A stretch of 64,000 nucleotides of DNA. Source: Clostridiaceae bacterium (GTDB taxonomy: Bacteria > Bacillota > Clostridia > Lachnospirales > Lachnospiraceae). The translations under genes were made by a program, and so were the position numbers. Of this stretch, positions 35,927 to 46,137 are shown one piece after another (within the stretch, counting starts at the first letter, position 1; each line of letters opens with the position of its first letter). The stretch lies in NCBI GenBank assembly GCA_902363735.1, contig CABJBA010000005.1, forward strand, positions 186,001-250,000. The letters run 5' to 3'. The notes under the pieces were generated by a model. That model did no database searches. It worked only from the letters and a program-made list of their open reading frames with translations, and had not been told where the DNA came from.

Positions 35927-36799
35927 ATGTCACTGCAGATTATAATTAACGGCCTTGCGACGGGCTCCGTCTATGCGCTGATTGCGACAGGCTTTTCACT
36001 GATATTTAATGTTTTGAAGTTTTCCAACTTCTCTCATGGAGCTACCATGACGCTGTGCGCCTTTGCCGGGTACTTTCTGGCAGCTTCAAAGGGACTGGGA
36101 TTGGTTCCGACAATCCTCGTAGCTGTAGTTACCGGCGGGTGCGTCGCACTTTTTGGAGAATTTGTAGCATTCCGCCGTATCATACAGCGTAACAGCTCCT
36201 CCGTATATTATTTCGTTTCTTCTATTACATTGGGAACTCTGTATGAAGGACTTGTTACCGTAAAAGTCGGCGCAAATTTTTACAATTATCCCCAGTTCTT
36301 TAAAAAAGCGGCGGTTAAGTTTGGTTCAGTTGTTGTTTCTACATCAGATCTTTTGATGTTTTGCAGCAGTGTCGTAGCGCTTCTTGTGCTGGCTTATGTT
36401 ATTCAGAAGACCAGAATCGGAAGAGCCCTCAGAAGTGTCAGCTTTGACAGAGATACCGCCAATTTAATGGGAATTGATTCTACACGGATTATTCAGTTCA
36501 CATTTATGGTTTCAGGCGCGCTGGCCGGACTTTCAGGTGTATTTTTAGGAATTAACTACACCTTATACCCGACTCTGGGCAGCCTGGTAGTAAAAGGATT
36601 TATTGCTTCAGTAATCGGCGGACTGGGAAGTCTGCCGGGAGCCATCATTGGAGCTGTGCTTCTGGGGCTTACTGAGACACTGTTAATTGGTACTGTGGGT
36701 TCTGGCTATACCCCGGTATTTACTTTCCTGATTATGCTGGTATTTTTGCTGGTTCGCCCATGCGGAATTGCCGGATGCAACATCCAGGAAAAGGCGTAG
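35927..36799 (+). CDS. ABC transporter permease (LivH-type)
   Basis: 290 residues with about eight spans. Starts LQIIINGLATGSVYALIATG, followed by FSLIFNVLKFSNFSHGA, a LivH signature; the coupling region is GRALRSVSFDRDTANLMGID. ATGGAGGCAAAAC upstream. Forms a channel with the next permease. Confidence 0.92.
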   Translation: MSLQIIINGLATGSVYALIATGFSLIFNVLKFSNFSHGATMTLCAFAGYFLAASKGLGLVPTILVAVVTGGCVALFGEFVAFRRIIQRNSSSVYYFVSSITLGTLYEGLVTVKVGANFYNYPQFFKKAAVKFGSVVVSTSDLLMFCSSVVALLVLAYVIQKTRIGRALRSVSFDRDTANLMGIDSTRIIQFTFMVSGALAGLSGVFLGINYTLYPTLGSLVVKGFIASVIGGLGSLPGAIIGAVLLGLTETLLIGTVGSGYTPVFTFLIMLVFLLVRPCGIAGCNIQEKA

Positions 36800-36811
36800 G
36801 GGGTACTCACG

Positions 36812-37678
36812 ATGGTATTATACACAAATATTTTTACACAGATATGCATTACCCTTGTGGCAGTTGCGGGTGTATATGTGCTGACCGGGCTGACGGGAAT
36901 GTTCAGCCTTGGACAGGCAGCATTTATGGCAGTTGGAGCTTATGTATCCGGTATTTTTGTAGTAAAACTGGGCCTCCCCTTTCCTGTTGCCTGCATTGGA
37001 GCAGTCGTAATTGCAGTCGGTATAGGTTTTATCGTGGGAATTCCAACTGTTCGGTTGAGAAAGGATTATATATCTCTTGTAACTCTTGGATTCGGAGAGG
37101 CAATTACAGCCCTGCTTAACCGTACAACCAAGCTGACAGGCGGTGCATCTGGCTTTATCGGTATTCCGAAGAAGACAACTGCACTTCTGGCATTTACTTC
37201 TGCAGTTGTTGCCATACTTCTGGTAAACTGGTTCAAAAAAAGCAAATACGGGCGCCAGTGTGTTGCGATCCGTGGAGATGAGCTGGCGGCAAAGGCTATG
37301 GGAATCAACGTAGCCAGAATCAAAATCACTGCATTCTTATTAAGTGTTGCTTTTACCGCATTCAGCGGCTGCCTGTATGCTTTTTATATTACATATGTAG
37401 ACCCCAGTATTTTTGGCTGGAAGAAAAGTGCTGACTGGGTGATCATGGTATTCTTTGGAGGCGTAAACAGCCTGACAGGTTCTATTTTAGGAGCCACTAT
37501 TCTAAGTGCGTTGCCGGAGGTGTTAAGAGGACTTGCCAATTACAGAAGTATAATTTATGCAATTCTGGTTCTTTTGATCATTAACTTTAAACCTTCAGGA
37601 ATTATGGGTGAGTATGAGCTTCCTGATTTATTCAAAAGAAGAAAAGGACGCACGAAGTTGCAGAAGGAGGAAAACTGA
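36812..37678 (+). CDS. ABC transporter permease (LivM-type)
   Basis: 288 residues, multi-span. GVYVLTGLTGMFSLGQAAFM is the LivM signature near the N-terminus; the coupling helix is SKYGRQCVAIRGDELAAKAM. The hydrophilic C-terminus is FKRRKGRTKLQKEEN. The start GTA-GGGGGTACTCACG leader has weak ribosome-site similarity. Its stop overlaps the next ATG by one base. Confidence 0.92.
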   Translation: MVLYTNIFTQICITLVAVAGVYVLTGLTGMFSLGQAAFMAVGAYVSGIFVVKLGLPFPVACIGAVVIAVGIGFIVGIPTVRLRKDYISLVTLGFGEAITALLNRTTKLTGGASGFIGIPKKTTALLAFTSAVVAILLVNWFKKSKYGRQCVAIRGDELAAKAMGINVARIKITAFLLSVAFTAFSGCLYAFYITYVDPSIFGWKKSADWVIMVFFGGVNSLTGSILGATILSALPEVLRGLANYRSIIYAILVLLIINFKPSGIMGEYELPDLFKRRKGRTKLQKEEN

Positions 37679-38445
37679 TGAGCCTGCTGGAAGTTAATAA
37701 CATTTATAAAAGCTTTGGCGGAGTAAAAGCCATTCAGGATTTTTCCATCAGTGCGGACAAAGGAGAAATTCACGGAATCATAGGTCCTAACGGAGCCGGA
37801 AAAACAACTATTTTTAACGTTATTTCCAATGTATATACAGCGGACCAGGGAAGTGTGGTGCTGGATGGCAAGGATGTAACAAAAAAGGAACAGTATCTCG
37901 TTACAAGAGAAGGTATGGGTCGTACTTTTCAGAATATCCGCTTATTCAAGGGACTTACGGTTCTGGAAAATGTGATGTGCGCCTTTGATCCTCAAGCGAA
38001 ATACTCTCTTATAGGAGGCCTTCTTCCAACTCCCAAGCGTAAAAGCGAGGAAAAGCGGGGAATTGAACTTTGTGAACACTATCTGGAAATGGTAGGCATG
38101 GCAGATTATAAAGATGAAAGGCCGGAAAATCTTGCTTACGGCATGCAGAGGCGCATTGAAATTGCCAGGGCATTGACCTGTGCCCCTAAGGTGCTGCTCT
38201 TGGACGAGCCGGCTGCCGGGCTGAATCCTACAGAGGTTCAGGAACTGACAGAACTGATTTCAACCCTTTCTAAGGATATCGGGTTTGCAATACTTTTAAT
38301 TGAGCATAGACTTGAAATGGTTATGAGCATTTCCCATGTTATTCATGTCCAAAATTTTGGAAAGACCATTGCAGTAGGCACTCCTGCCGAAGTACAGAGA
38401 AATCCGGAAGTAATTGAGGCGTATTTAGGAAAGGAGGAGAGCTGA
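37678..38445 (+). CDS. ABC transporter ATPase (LivG-type)
   Basis: 255 residues. Walker A GPNGAGKTTIFNVIS, signature NLAYGMQRRIEIARAL (LivG variant in place of LSGGQ), Walker B VLLLDEPAAGLNP, and the LivG GRTFQNIRLFKGLTVLENV. Overlaps livM by one base; AGAAGGAGG is in the end of livM. Confidence 0.94.
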   Translation: MSLLEVNNIYKSFGGVKAIQDFSISADKGEIHGIIGPNGAGKTTIFNVISNVYTADQGSVVLDGKDVTKKEQYLVTREGMGRTFQNIRLFKGLTVLENVMCAFDPQAKYSLIGGLLPTPKRKSEEKRGIELCEHYLEMVGMADYKDERPENLAYGMQRRIEIARALTCAPKVLLLDEPAAGLNPTEVQELTELISTLSKDIGFAILLIEHRLEMVMSISHVIHVQNFGKTIAVGTPAEVQRNPEVIEAYLGKEES

Positions 38446-38446
38446 C

Positions 38447-39151
38447 ATGGCAATGTTAAAAGTAACGGATTTAAGTGTTTCCTACGGACATGTGAAGGCA
38501 CTGAAAAATGTCCATGTAGAAGCTGACGAAGGACAGATTGTCAGCATTATCGGTTCCAACGGAGCTGGAAAAAGCTCCCTTCTGCGTACTATTTCCGGTC
38601 TGGTCAAACCGGCGGAGGGAACCATTGAATTTCTTGGGGAACCTATACCGGCTAAACCCAGCAAAATTGTTGCAAAGGGAATTGTGCATGTACCGGAAGG
38701 CCGCAGAACTTTTTCAGGCCTTACCATCCGGGATAACCTTTTGGTCGGAGGGTATTTACATAGTAGAAAACAGCTGGAAAAAGATATAGAAGAGCAGTTT
38801 AAGCGATTCCCTATTTTAAAAGAGCGGGAGCATCAGTTTGCCGGAACTCTTTCGGGTGGGGAGCAGCAGATGCTGGCCATCAGCAGAGGACTTATGGAAC
38901 ATCCAAAGATTTTGCTGTTGGATGAACCGAGTCTGGGTCTTGCGCCGATTATCGTAAATCAGATTTACGATTTGATTAAAGAGATCCGGGATTCGGGAAT
39001 CACTGTACTGCTGGTGGAACAGAATGCGAGAAAAGCCCTTTCTATCTGCGATAAAGCATGTATTCTGGAAAACGGCATGGTTAATATCTGCGGAACCGGA
39101 GAGGAACTGCTAAAGTCTGATGTTGTAAGAAAGGCTTATCTTGGAGGCTGA
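38447..39151 (+). CDS. ABC transporter ATPase (LivF-type)
   Basis: 234 residues. Walker A GSNGAGKSSLLRTIS, signature TLSGGEQQMLAISRGL, Walker B ILLLDEPSLGLAP, and the LivF motif VPEGRRTFSGLTIRDNL. One base after the LivG stop; AAGGAGGAG overlaps it. Confidence 0.94.
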   Translation: MAMLKVTDLSVSYGHVKALKNVHVEADEGQIVSIIGSNGAGKSSLLRTISGLVKPAEGTIEFLGEPIPAKPSKIVAKGIVHVPEGRRTFSGLTIRDNLLVGGYLHSRKQLEKDIEEQFKRFPILKEREHQFAGTLSGGEQQMLAISRGLMEHPKILLLDEPSLGLAPIIVNQIYDLIKEIRDSGITVLLVEQNARKALSICDKACILENGMVNICGTGEELLKSDVVRKAYLGG

Positions 39152-39183
39152 TAAACTGCCTTAAGTAAGAACAGGAGGATAAC

Positions 39184-40842
39184 GTGATACGTCAATGGAA
39201 TGAAGAATCTCTTGATCACCGTAATACGCTGCTATATGCAATGGGAATAACACCTGAGGAGGCAAAAAGGCCTGTGATCGGCTTGGTTAACTCCTGGAAT
39301 GAGATGAATCCCGGACATTATCCTTTTAAGGATGTCATTGCAGAGATGAAAGAAGAAATTTACCAGGCAGGAGGGCTTGCGCTGGAGCTTCCCATAACAG
39401 GAATCTGTGACGGAATCTGCTCCAATACGCCGGGGGACCGGTACACGCTTCCGGCCAGAGACTTGGTATCCAGTGAAGTAGAAACAGTTGCAGAATTAAA
39501 TATGCTGGAAGGCATGATCATTATGGCAACCTGTGACAAAGTGGTTCCAGGCATGGTTATGGGAGCTTTAAGAGTTAATATTCCGACGGTCATGTTCACA
39601 GGCGGATATATGGCTGCGGGTCATTACAAAGGAAAAATGCTGACCCTGACTCATACAAAGCAGGCTTATGCAGCCTATGTTGCAGGTGATATGAGTGAGG
39701 AAGACTACAAGGGAATCGTAAAGAATGCCTGTCCGACTCCGGGTGCATGTCCATTTATGGGAACAGCTAATACCATGTGTGCCATGGCTGAAGTCTTAGG
39801 TTTTTCCCCCCACGGCAATGCCAGCGTACGCAGCCAGACGCCGCAGTGGCATGAAATGGCAAAAGAGGCGGCTAAAAAGATTGTAGAAGCAGTAAAAGAA
39901 GAGAAGCGTCCCAGTGATTTTATTGAGCAGAAAAGTTTTGAAAACGTTGTGCGGTATATGATGGCAACAGGTGGATCTACCAATAGTTTGCTTCACATTC
40001 CGGCGATTGCCCGCCAGATAAAATGTGATATTGTACCGGAAACCTTTGATGAAATCAGCCGTGAAGTGCCGGTTGTCAGCACGATTTACCCTAATCATCC
40101 CACATACACCATGGAGGAGTTTGACGGAGCTGGAGGGCTGGGGGCTGTTGTGAAGGAACTGGCAGCTGCAGGAAAAATAGATACGTCTGCAGGAGGAATG
40201 TTCGGAACACTGGGGCATAAAGCGGCGCTTGCTGAAAATAAAGATACTAATGTCATTTATCCGGTAGAAAAACCGATTCATGAACAGGGAGGACTTGCCG
40301 TTCTTCACGGAAATATCGGAACGGATAGTGCTATTGTCAAATTCAGCGCCGTAGATCCGGCAGCCTGGAAGTTTTCAGGACCGGCAAAGTGTTATGATTC
40401 TCAGGATGATGCCTGGAATGCCATTTTAAAAGATGAAATCGTGGCTGGAGACGTTGTGGTGATCCGGTATGAAGGCCCTAAGGGAAGCCCTGGAATGCCT
40501 CATATGGAGACTTTTATGGCGGCTGTTTTGGGAAAAGGGCTGGGAAGCAAACTGGCGCTGGTTTCCGATGGCAGATTTTCAGGCGCAACGGGAGGTCTTG
40601 CTATCGGACATGTGAGCCCGGAAGCCTATGAAGGAGGAAATCTGGCCTTTATTAAAGACGGTGATATGATCCATATAGACATCGAGGCGAGAATACTGTC
40701 TGCAGAAGTGACAGAAGAGGAATTGGCAGAGAGAAAGAAGGACTTTAAACCTGTTCACAAACCGGCTTCCGGATGGTTAAATCTTTACCGCAAAAACTGT
40801 ACCTCAGCACACAGGGGTGCAACCGTGTATTGGGACGATTGA
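39184..40842 (+). CDS. IlvD/Edd-family dehydratase, probably sugar-acid type
   Basis: 552 residues. Fe-S dehydratase of the dihydroxy-acid/phosphogluconate family: cluster cysteines in [17 protein letters not shown] and [38 protein letters not shown] at the C-terminus. The genuine IlvD substrate-loop pattern (H.GM.YSLPSRE) is replaced by [15 protein letters not shown]. That, with the LIV-type importer and sugar enzymes around it, points to a sugar acid rather than valine synthesis. GTG start with AGGAGGATAAC upstream. It may give a 2-keto-3-deoxy acid for the aldolase-like protein at 33284. Confidence 0.85.
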   Translation: MIRQWNEESLDHRNTLLYAMGITPEEAKRPVIGLVNSWNEMNPGHYPFKDVIAEMKEEIYQAGGLALELPITGICDGICSNTPGDRYTLPARDLVSSEVETVAELNMLEGMIIMATCDKVVPGMVMGALRVNIPTVMFTGGYMAAGHYKGKMLTLTHTKQAYAAYVAGDMSEEDYKGIVKNACPTPGACPFMGTANTMCAMAEVLGFSPHGNASVRSQTPQWHEMAKEAAKKIVEAVKEEKRPSDFIEQKSFENVVRYMMATGGSTNSLLHIPAIARQIKCDIVPETFDEISREVPVVSTIYPNHPTYTMEEFDGAGGLGAVVKELAAAGKIDTSAGGMFGTLGHKAALAENKDTNVIYPVEKPIHEQGGLAVLHGNIGTDSAIVKFSAVDPAAWKFSGPAKCYDSQDDAWNAILKDEIVAGDVVVIRYEGPKGSPGMPHMETFMAAVLGKGLGSKLALVSDGRFSGATGGLAIGHVSPEAYEGGNLAFIKDGDMIHIDIEARILSAEVTEEELAERKKDFKPVHKPASGWLNLYRKNCTSAHRGATVYWDD

Positions 40843-40948
40843 TTATAAATTGACAGCATGCTGAAATTCCGTGTGTATTCTGGCAATATGTGATAAAATC
40901 AATTCAAAAGAATCCATATTATGGAATTCACATATTGAGGTGATTAGG

Positions 40949-41962
40949 ATGACAAATATTAAAATGGTTGCGGAATTGGCAGGTGTTTCAGCTACCACCG
41001 TATCGAGAGTTTTAAGCGGAAAAAGTTATGTAAGTGACGACACCCGTGTACGGGTCATGGAGGCCATCCAGAAAACTGGATACAGCCCCAATGTTATGGC
41101 AAAAGGGCTGAAGATGGGCAGAACCAACACCATTGCTCTTATGCTGCCGGATATACAGAACCTTATTTTCCCCATGATTACCCGGGGAGTGGAGGACACG
41201 GCAAGAAAGAAAAATTACACAGTCATTTTGTGCAATACGGATGAGAACAGCGTTGTTGAAAAAGACTATATTTCTACCATGAAATCCCGTCTGGTAGACG
41301 GATTTCTGGTAGGTTCCATGCTTCCAAACTCAATTCATATAAGAAATCTCCGTGCAGAAGGATTTCCCCTTGTATTGATAAATCGATTTTATGCCCAGGA
41401 TGAGGGAAAAATAGATATTGTATCCATAGACAACTTTAAATCAGCTTACAATGGTGTCCGGTATTTAATCAGTTCCGGACATAAAAAAATCGCCTTGGCA
41501 CTGGGGAGAGAAAATCTTTACTTATACAACGAGCGCTACCGGGGATATCGGGCTGCTCTTAAGGATCATAATATCCCTTATAATGAAAATCTGGTTATGA
41601 GAGAGGCAACGGGAAGCGATAATTTTTACAGCATGACACAGGCTTTGATGAGTTCAGAAGACAGGCCGGATGCGATTTTTGCAACCAGTGATCCGAAGGC
41701 ATTTGTTGTTCTTCACGCCCTTCATGAGATGGGTGTTCGGATTCCCCAGGACATTTCTGTTCTCAGCTTTGATAATGTAACTCTTTCGGGGATGGTGGAG
41801 CCTCCTCTTTCCACCATAGCGCAGCCATTTTACGATATCGGTGTAAGGGCGACCAATAATTTGATTCACCAGATTCAGTACAAGGGTGAAAAAGGTGTGC
41901 TTCCGCAGCCCTTAAAAGAGATGCTGGAAACAGATTTGATTATAAGGGCATCAACGAGATAG
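40949..41962 (+). CDS. LacI-family transcriptional regulator
   Basis: 337 residues. N-terminal HTH NIKMVAELAGVSATTVSRVL (about 3-22) and hinge; sugar-binding-like domain from about 60 (TNTIALMLPDIQNLIFPMI, RPDAIFATSDPKAFVVL, ISVLSFDNVTLSGMVEPPL). GAGGTGATTAGG precedes ATG 40949; the frame start at 40871 has none. An imperfect palindrome (about 40910-40930, CCATATTATGG core) before it could be an operator. Likely the locus regulator. Confidence 0.92.
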   Translation: MTNIKMVAELAGVSATTVSRVLSGKSYVSDDTRVRVMEAIQKTGYSPNVMAKGLKMGRTNTIALMLPDIQNLIFPMITRGVEDTARKKNYTVILCNTDENSVVEKDYISTMKSRLVDGFLVGSMLPNSIHIRNLRAEGFPLVLINRFYAQDEGKIDIVSIDNFKSAYNGVRYLISSGHKKIALALGRENLYLYNERYRGYRAALKDHNIPYNENLVMREATGSDNFYSMTQALMSSEDRPDAIFATSDPKAFVVLHALHEMGVRIPQDISVLSFDNVTLSGMVEPPLSTIAQPFYDIGVRATNNLIHQIQYKGEKGVLPQPLKEMLETDLIIRASTR

Positions 41963-41973
41963 GAGAGAAATAT

Positions 41974-42813
41974 ATGGGAAACCGCCTGGGGATTAATCTT
42001 TGGAACTGGGTAAATGAACTTGGGCCCCAATGCTCGGGACTGGCTGAAAAGGCTTTTAAAATGGGATTTACAGCAGTGGAACTTCCCATGACCGTTTCGG
42101 AGCTTCCTCCAAAACTGGCAGATGAAATCCATTCCCTGGATCTGGAAGTGAGTCTTTGTGCTTCCCTTGGAGCGGGGCGTGACCTTTCCAGTTTTGATGA
42201 GACGGTTCGTCAGAATACGATGGAATACATGGTTGGCTGTCTTAAATCGGCAGAGGCTGTTTCTGCAAAAGTGTTTGCCGGACCTCTTTACACAGGAGGA
42301 GGAAAAAGACACTTGCTTTCTGAAGAGGACAAAAAGAGGGAATGGGAGCTTGCGGTAATGGGAATCCGTAAAGTTTCCGCTATCGCAAAGGAATGCGGAG
42401 TGCGGCTCGCCCTTGAACCCTTGAACCGTTACAGAACCAGTGTGATCAATACGGCGTCCCAGGCATTAAAACTGGTTTCTGATATTGGAGAAGAAAATGT
42501 AGGTGTACATTTTGATTCCTATCAGGCTGGAATTGAAGAAGACAGCGTGACGGATGCATTTGAAGCGGTATTAAAGAAGGGAAAGCTGTACCATTTTCAT
42601 GCCTGTTCCAACAACAGGGGAGTTCCCGGACAGGGATTTTTACCATGGGAAGATTTATGGAGCTTGATGCGTACATACGATTATAGCCAGCATATTACAA
42701 TGGAAACATTTGTGGCCGGCGGATTTGACGCGGGCTGGATTGAGTCTGGAAAGAGCCGGGATGAGATTGCTGAGTCAGGAATCCGTTATATGAGACAGCA
42801 CGATTGGCACTAA
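41974..42813 (+). CDS. Sugar epimerase/isomerase TIM barrel (tagatose-3-epimerase-like)
   Basis: 279 residues. AP-endonuclease-2-like barrel with the metal-ligand pattern of D-tagatose/D-psicose 3-epimerases: Glu in LALEPLNRYRTSVINTASQA, Asp in VHFDSYQAGIEED, His in YHFHACSNNRGVPGQG, Glu in ITMETFVAGG. Known relatives interconvert ketoses or inososes, some with metal. The ATG has AGGAGAGAAATAT upstream and lies 11 bases after the LacI gene. Confidence 0.82.
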   Translation: MGNRLGINLWNWVNELGPQCSGLAEKAFKMGFTAVELPMTVSELPPKLADEIHSLDLEVSLCASLGAGRDLSSFDETVRQNTMEYMVGCLKSAEAVSAKVFAGPLYTGGGKRHLLSEEDKKREWELAVMGIRKVSAIAKECGVRLALEPLNRYRTSVINTASQALKLVSDIGEENVGVHFDSYQAGIEEDSVTDAFEAVLKKGKLYHFHACSNNRGVPGQGFLPWEDLWSLMRTYDYSQHITMETFVAGGFDAGWIESGKSRDEIAESGIRYMRQHDWH

Positions 42814-42831
42814 AAATAAGGAGACTTTAGA

Positions 42832-44202
42832 ATGGCATCACATGAAAAATTTAACTTTAAAACACTGGATGAGGTGAAAGAGAAAGCAGAATCTCTCGGT
42901 GTGAACATAAAATTCAGTGAAGATTTATCTCTGCTTCACAAGGAAGTAAAAGTGGGAAAACGGGTTGCGCCCAATGCAATAGCAGTTCTTCCAATGGAAG
43001 GCTGCGATTCCAATCCGGATGGGTCTCCCTCTGAACTGGTGGAGAGGAGATACAAAAGATTTGCCGAAGGCGGAGCAGGACTTCTTTGGTGGGAGGCTTG
43101 TGCGGTTGTAGTTGAAGGCCGGGCTAACCCCCTTCAGATGATGCTGACAAGGGAGAACTTAATTCAGTTTAAAGGGGTTCTGGAACGCTGTAACCAATCA
43201 GCGGCTGACCGCAATGGAATAAAGCCTCTCAATATTTTGCAGCTGACACATTCGGGACGTTATTCCAGGCCGGAAGGCCATAAGGGAGCACCTTTGGTTC
43301 CCCAGCATGATCCGATTTTAGATCCCAGAGTGGGACTTGCAGCAGATGGACCAGTGGTGACAGATGAATACCTGGACAATTTGACTGCTCATTATGTGGA
43401 AAGTGCAGTTCTGGCCAAAGAAGCCGGTTTTGATGGCGTGGATATAAAGAACTGTCACCGTTACCTTTTAAGCGAACTGATTGCAAGCCACACCAGAGAG
43501 GGAAAATACGGCGGAAGCTTTGAAAACAGAAGCCGGTTCCTGCGTCAGACCATCCGGGCAGTCCGTGAGGCTGTAGGAGAAGACTTTATTATAGCCTGTC
43601 GTTTTAATGTATTTGACGCCCATCCCTATCCCTATGGCTTTGGATGTGATAAAGAAGATATGTGGAAATTTGACCCTGCTGAGCCCGTGGCTCTTGTGCG
43701 GATGCTGGTGGAGGAGGGAGTTGACCTTTTAAGTAATTCTGCGGGAAATCCCTATTATATTTATCCCCAGGTCACAAGACCTTTTGATTTATCCAGCATG
43801 GGAATTCCGACTCCGGATGAGCATCCGATTGAAAGCATGGCCAGGCTGTTTGAATTTACGAGACAGATTCAGAAGGCGGCAGGCGATGTGCCTGTTGTGG
43901 GAAATGGCTACACATGGCTGCGACAGTTTCTTCCCTTTGCAGGAGCGGCGAACCTGGCTGACGGAAGCTGCAAATTTGTTGGGTTAGGACGTTCCAGCTT
44001 TGCCTATCCGGACGCACCCCGTGATATTCTCTTAGATGGAGAGATGAATCCCAAGCAGTGCTGCGTCACCTGCTCAAAGTGCACCCAGATTATGAGAGAC
44101 CACGGCAGAACCGGCTGTATCATTAAAGACAGTAAAATCTATGCGGATTTTTACAAGGAGTACAGAGAGGAAGCCTCAAAGCGTGAACTTAGTTTCCAAT
44201 GA
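42832..44202 (+). CDS. Old Yellow Enzyme-family oxidoreductase with 4Fe-4S site, no NAD domain
   Basis: 456 residues. FMN barrel: NAIAVLPMEGCDSNPDG, LNILQLTHSGRYSRPEGH, AKEAGFDGVDIKNCH, REGKYGGSFENRSRF, VGLGRSSFAYPD. C-terminal cysteines C410/C411, C414, C417 and C429 fit the CxxCxxC-x11-C iron-sulfur site of the 2,4-dienoyl-CoA reductase branch. Two oddities: the usual H-G-A-H substrate pair reads K206-N-C-H209, and the normal C-terminal FAD/NAD(P) domains are absent. Electrons might come from the separate flavoprotein at 46138. ATG preceded by AAGGAGACTTTAGA. Substrate unknown. Confidence 0.82.
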   Translation: MASHEKFNFKTLDEVKEKAESLGVNIKFSEDLSLLHKEVKVGKRVAPNAIAVLPMEGCDSNPDGSPSELVERRYKRFAEGGAGLLWWEACAVVVEGRANPLQMMLTRENLIQFKGVLERCNQSAADRNGIKPLNILQLTHSGRYSRPEGHKGAPLVPQHDPILDPRVGLAADGPVVTDEYLDNLTAHYVESAVLAKEAGFDGVDIKNCHRYLLSELIASHTREGKYGGSFENRSRFLRQTIRAVREAVGEDFIIACRFNVFDAHPYPYGFGCDKEDMWKFDPAEPVALVRMLVEEGVDLLSNSAGNPYYIYPQVTRPFDLSSMGIPTPDEHPIESMARLFEFTRQIQKAAGDVPVVGNGYTWLRQFLPFAGAANLADGSCKFVGLGRSSFAYPDAPRDILLDGEMNPKQCCVTCSKCTQIMRDHGRTGCIIKDSKIYADFYKEYREEASKRELSFQ

Positions 44203-44216
44203 AGGAGGACCGAAGC

Positions 44217-45245
44217 GTGAATGTAAAAATCAGCAGAATTGGAAAAGTAACAGAGCCTATGAAATCGGTCATAGAGACAAGAGAAGTCATGTCTCCAAAA
44301 GCAGGCCAGGTTTTAATTAAAATAAAATCCAGTGCCATTTGCGGCAGCGATATTCATATTTTTAAAGGAAAACACCCTTCAGCCCCTCTTCCCATGACCA
44401 TTGGACATGAATTCTCCGGAGATGTAGCTGAGGTAGGGGAAGGCGTTACCAGCGTGGCAGTGGGAGACCGGGTAACGGTAGAACCCTGCATTGTCTGCGG
44501 AACATGCGATGCCTGCCGTCATGGTGATTATGGATATTGTGAGAATATATCGTTTACATACAGGAACGGTGACGGAGCCATGGCGGATTATATCCTTATT
44601 AATGAGCCATATGTATATAAGCTTCCAGAATATCTGAACTATGATACAGGCTCTTTGATTGAGCCCTTAAGTGTTGCGGCTCATGCGGTACGCCGGGGGG
44701 ATATCCGCCTTGGGGAGACTGTTCTCGTGATCGGGGCAGGAGCCATAGGAATGCTGGTTGCTGCAATCTGCAGAAAAAGCGGAGCAGCCGAAGTAATTAT
44801 TGCAGATCACTCTGATGACAGGCTGGCAGCAGCAGAAAAACTTGGTGCCACCATGACAGTCAACTCCGGAAAAGTTAATCTGGAAGAGGAAATTTTCAGA
44901 ATTACCAATGGAAAAGGCGTCGATAAGAGTTTTGAATGTGTTGGACTGGAAGCTACATTTTTACAGGCAATGATGACACTAAAGAAAAATGGCATGGCTA
45001 CGATTATCGGAATCTTTGAAAACCCACGGATTAATATTCCTGCAAGCAGGTTTGTTACCCATGAGATAAAGATTCAGGGTGCCCAGGGATACTGCTGGGA
45101 CTTCCCGATTGCGCTAAAAATTGCCAGAGAATTAGACCTTGAGCTTCTGATCACCCATCATTTTTCCCTTGATGATATTCAGAAGGCTCTTGAAACTTGC
45201 CTTGACCGGAAATCGGGCAGTATTAAGGTCCTTTTACATCCGTAA
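44217..45245 (+). CDS. Zinc-type medium-chain alcohol dehydrogenase
   Basis: 342 residues. Catalytic zinc site ICGSDIHIFKG plus GHEFSGDVAEVG; structural zinc cysteines CIVCGTCDACRHGDYGYC; Rossmann VIGAGAIGMLVAAICRK. Close in pattern to threonine, sorbitol and galactitol dehydrogenases. An ATG at 44199 overlaps the previous stop, but AAGGAGG (44201-44207) lies inside it and points to the GTG at 44217. Likely oxidises a hydroxyl of the substrate with NAD(P). Confidence 0.9.
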   Translation: MNVKISRIGKVTEPMKSVIETREVMSPKAGQVLIKIKSSAICGSDIHIFKGKHPSAPLPMTIGHEFSGDVAEVGEGVTSVAVGDRVTVEPCIVCGTCDACRHGDYGYCENISFTYRNGDGAMADYILINEPYVYKLPEYLNYDTGSLIEPLSVAAHAVRRGDIRLGETVLVIGAGAIGMLVAAICRKSGAAEVIIADHSDDRLAAAEKLGATMTVNSGKVNLEEEIFRITNGKGVDKSFECVGLEATFLQAMMTLKKNGMATIIGIFENPRINIPASRFVTHEIKIQGAQGYCWDFPIALKIARELDLELLITHHFSLDDIQKALETCLDRKSGSIKVLLHP

Positions 45246-45333
45246 AGGCACGATTTAAGAGAAATATCCTGCGGTATGCCGGTATACCTTTACCATGTAT
45301 ACGTGGGTGAATAGATGAAAGGTGATAGAGAAA

Positions 45334-46101
45334 GTGAAAAAGACAGCGATTGTAACAGGAGGAAGCCGGGGCATTGGATTTGCTATCGCCCACCAGCTGG
45401 GCCTTGACGGCTGCAATGTGGTCATCATGGCGACTTCTTCCGAAGCTAAAAATAAAGAAAATCTGGATAAACTTAAAGATGACGGAATTGATTATCTGTA
45501 TGTCCAGGGCAGCCTGGGAGATTCTAAAAGCAGAGAAGAACTTGTTAATAAAACAGTGGATAAGTATGGAGCCGTTCATATACTTGTCAATAACGCCGGT
45601 GTTGCTCCGACTGTAAGAGCAGATTTGTTAGAGATGTCAGAAGAAAGCTTTGACCGCGTTATGGACATTAATACAAAAGGAAATATGTTTCTGACTCAGG
45701 CAGTGGCAAAACAGATGCTGAAACAGCCTATGGAGGGAAAAAAACGGGGAACAATTGTCAACATTTCTTCATGTTCAGCCGTTGTGTCCAGCATAAACCG
45801 GGGAGAGTACTGTGTTTCCAAGGCGGGAATATCAATGCTGACAACTCTTTATGCGGACAGGCTTGCGGGAGATGGTATTTTCGTCTATGAAATCCGTCCG
45901 GGAGTCATTGCTACTGATATGACCAGCGGGGTGCATGAAAAGTATGACGGTCTTATTGAGCAGGGAGAATTCCCTATTGCAAGATGGGGAGCTTCAGAGG
46001 ACGTGGCCAATGCGGTCAGTGCCTTCTGCGGAGATAAGTTCCTCTATACAACAGGAAATCATATCGATGTGGATGGAGGCTTTCACATCCGAAGACTGTA
46101 A
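45334..46101 (+). CDS. Short-chain dehydrogenase/reductase
   Basis: 255 residues. Cofactor motif TAIVTGGSRGIGFAIAHQL, NNAG at LVNNAGVAPT, catalytic Ser in NISSCSAVVSS and Tyr-x-x-x-Lys in GEYCVSKAGI. Classical SDR, like ketoacyl- and gluconate-dehydrogenase types. A GTG at 45322 is possible, but AAAGGTGAT suits GTG 45334. Separated from the preceding gene by about 88 bases. Confidence 0.9.
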   Translation: MKKTAIVTGGSRGIGFAIAHQLGLDGCNVVIMATSSEAKNKENLDKLKDDGIDYLYVQGSLGDSKSREELVNKTVDKYGAVHILVNNAGVAPTVRADLLEMSEESFDRVMDINTKGNMFLTQAVAKQMLKQPMEGKKRGTIVNISSCSAVVSSINRGEYCVSKAGISMLTTLYADRLAGDGIFVYEIRPGVIATDMTSGVHEKYDGLIEQGEFPIARWGASEDVANAVSAFCGDKFLYTTGNHIDVDGGFHIRRL

Positions 46102-46137
46102 TAAGCCGTGTCAAATCTGCGGGGAAAGGTGGACTGT

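Noticed and set aside
39184..40842. Assignment as biosynthetic ilvD
   Set aside because: Context is a catabolic locus with no ilv or leu genes, and the substrate-loop motif differs from genuine IlvD.
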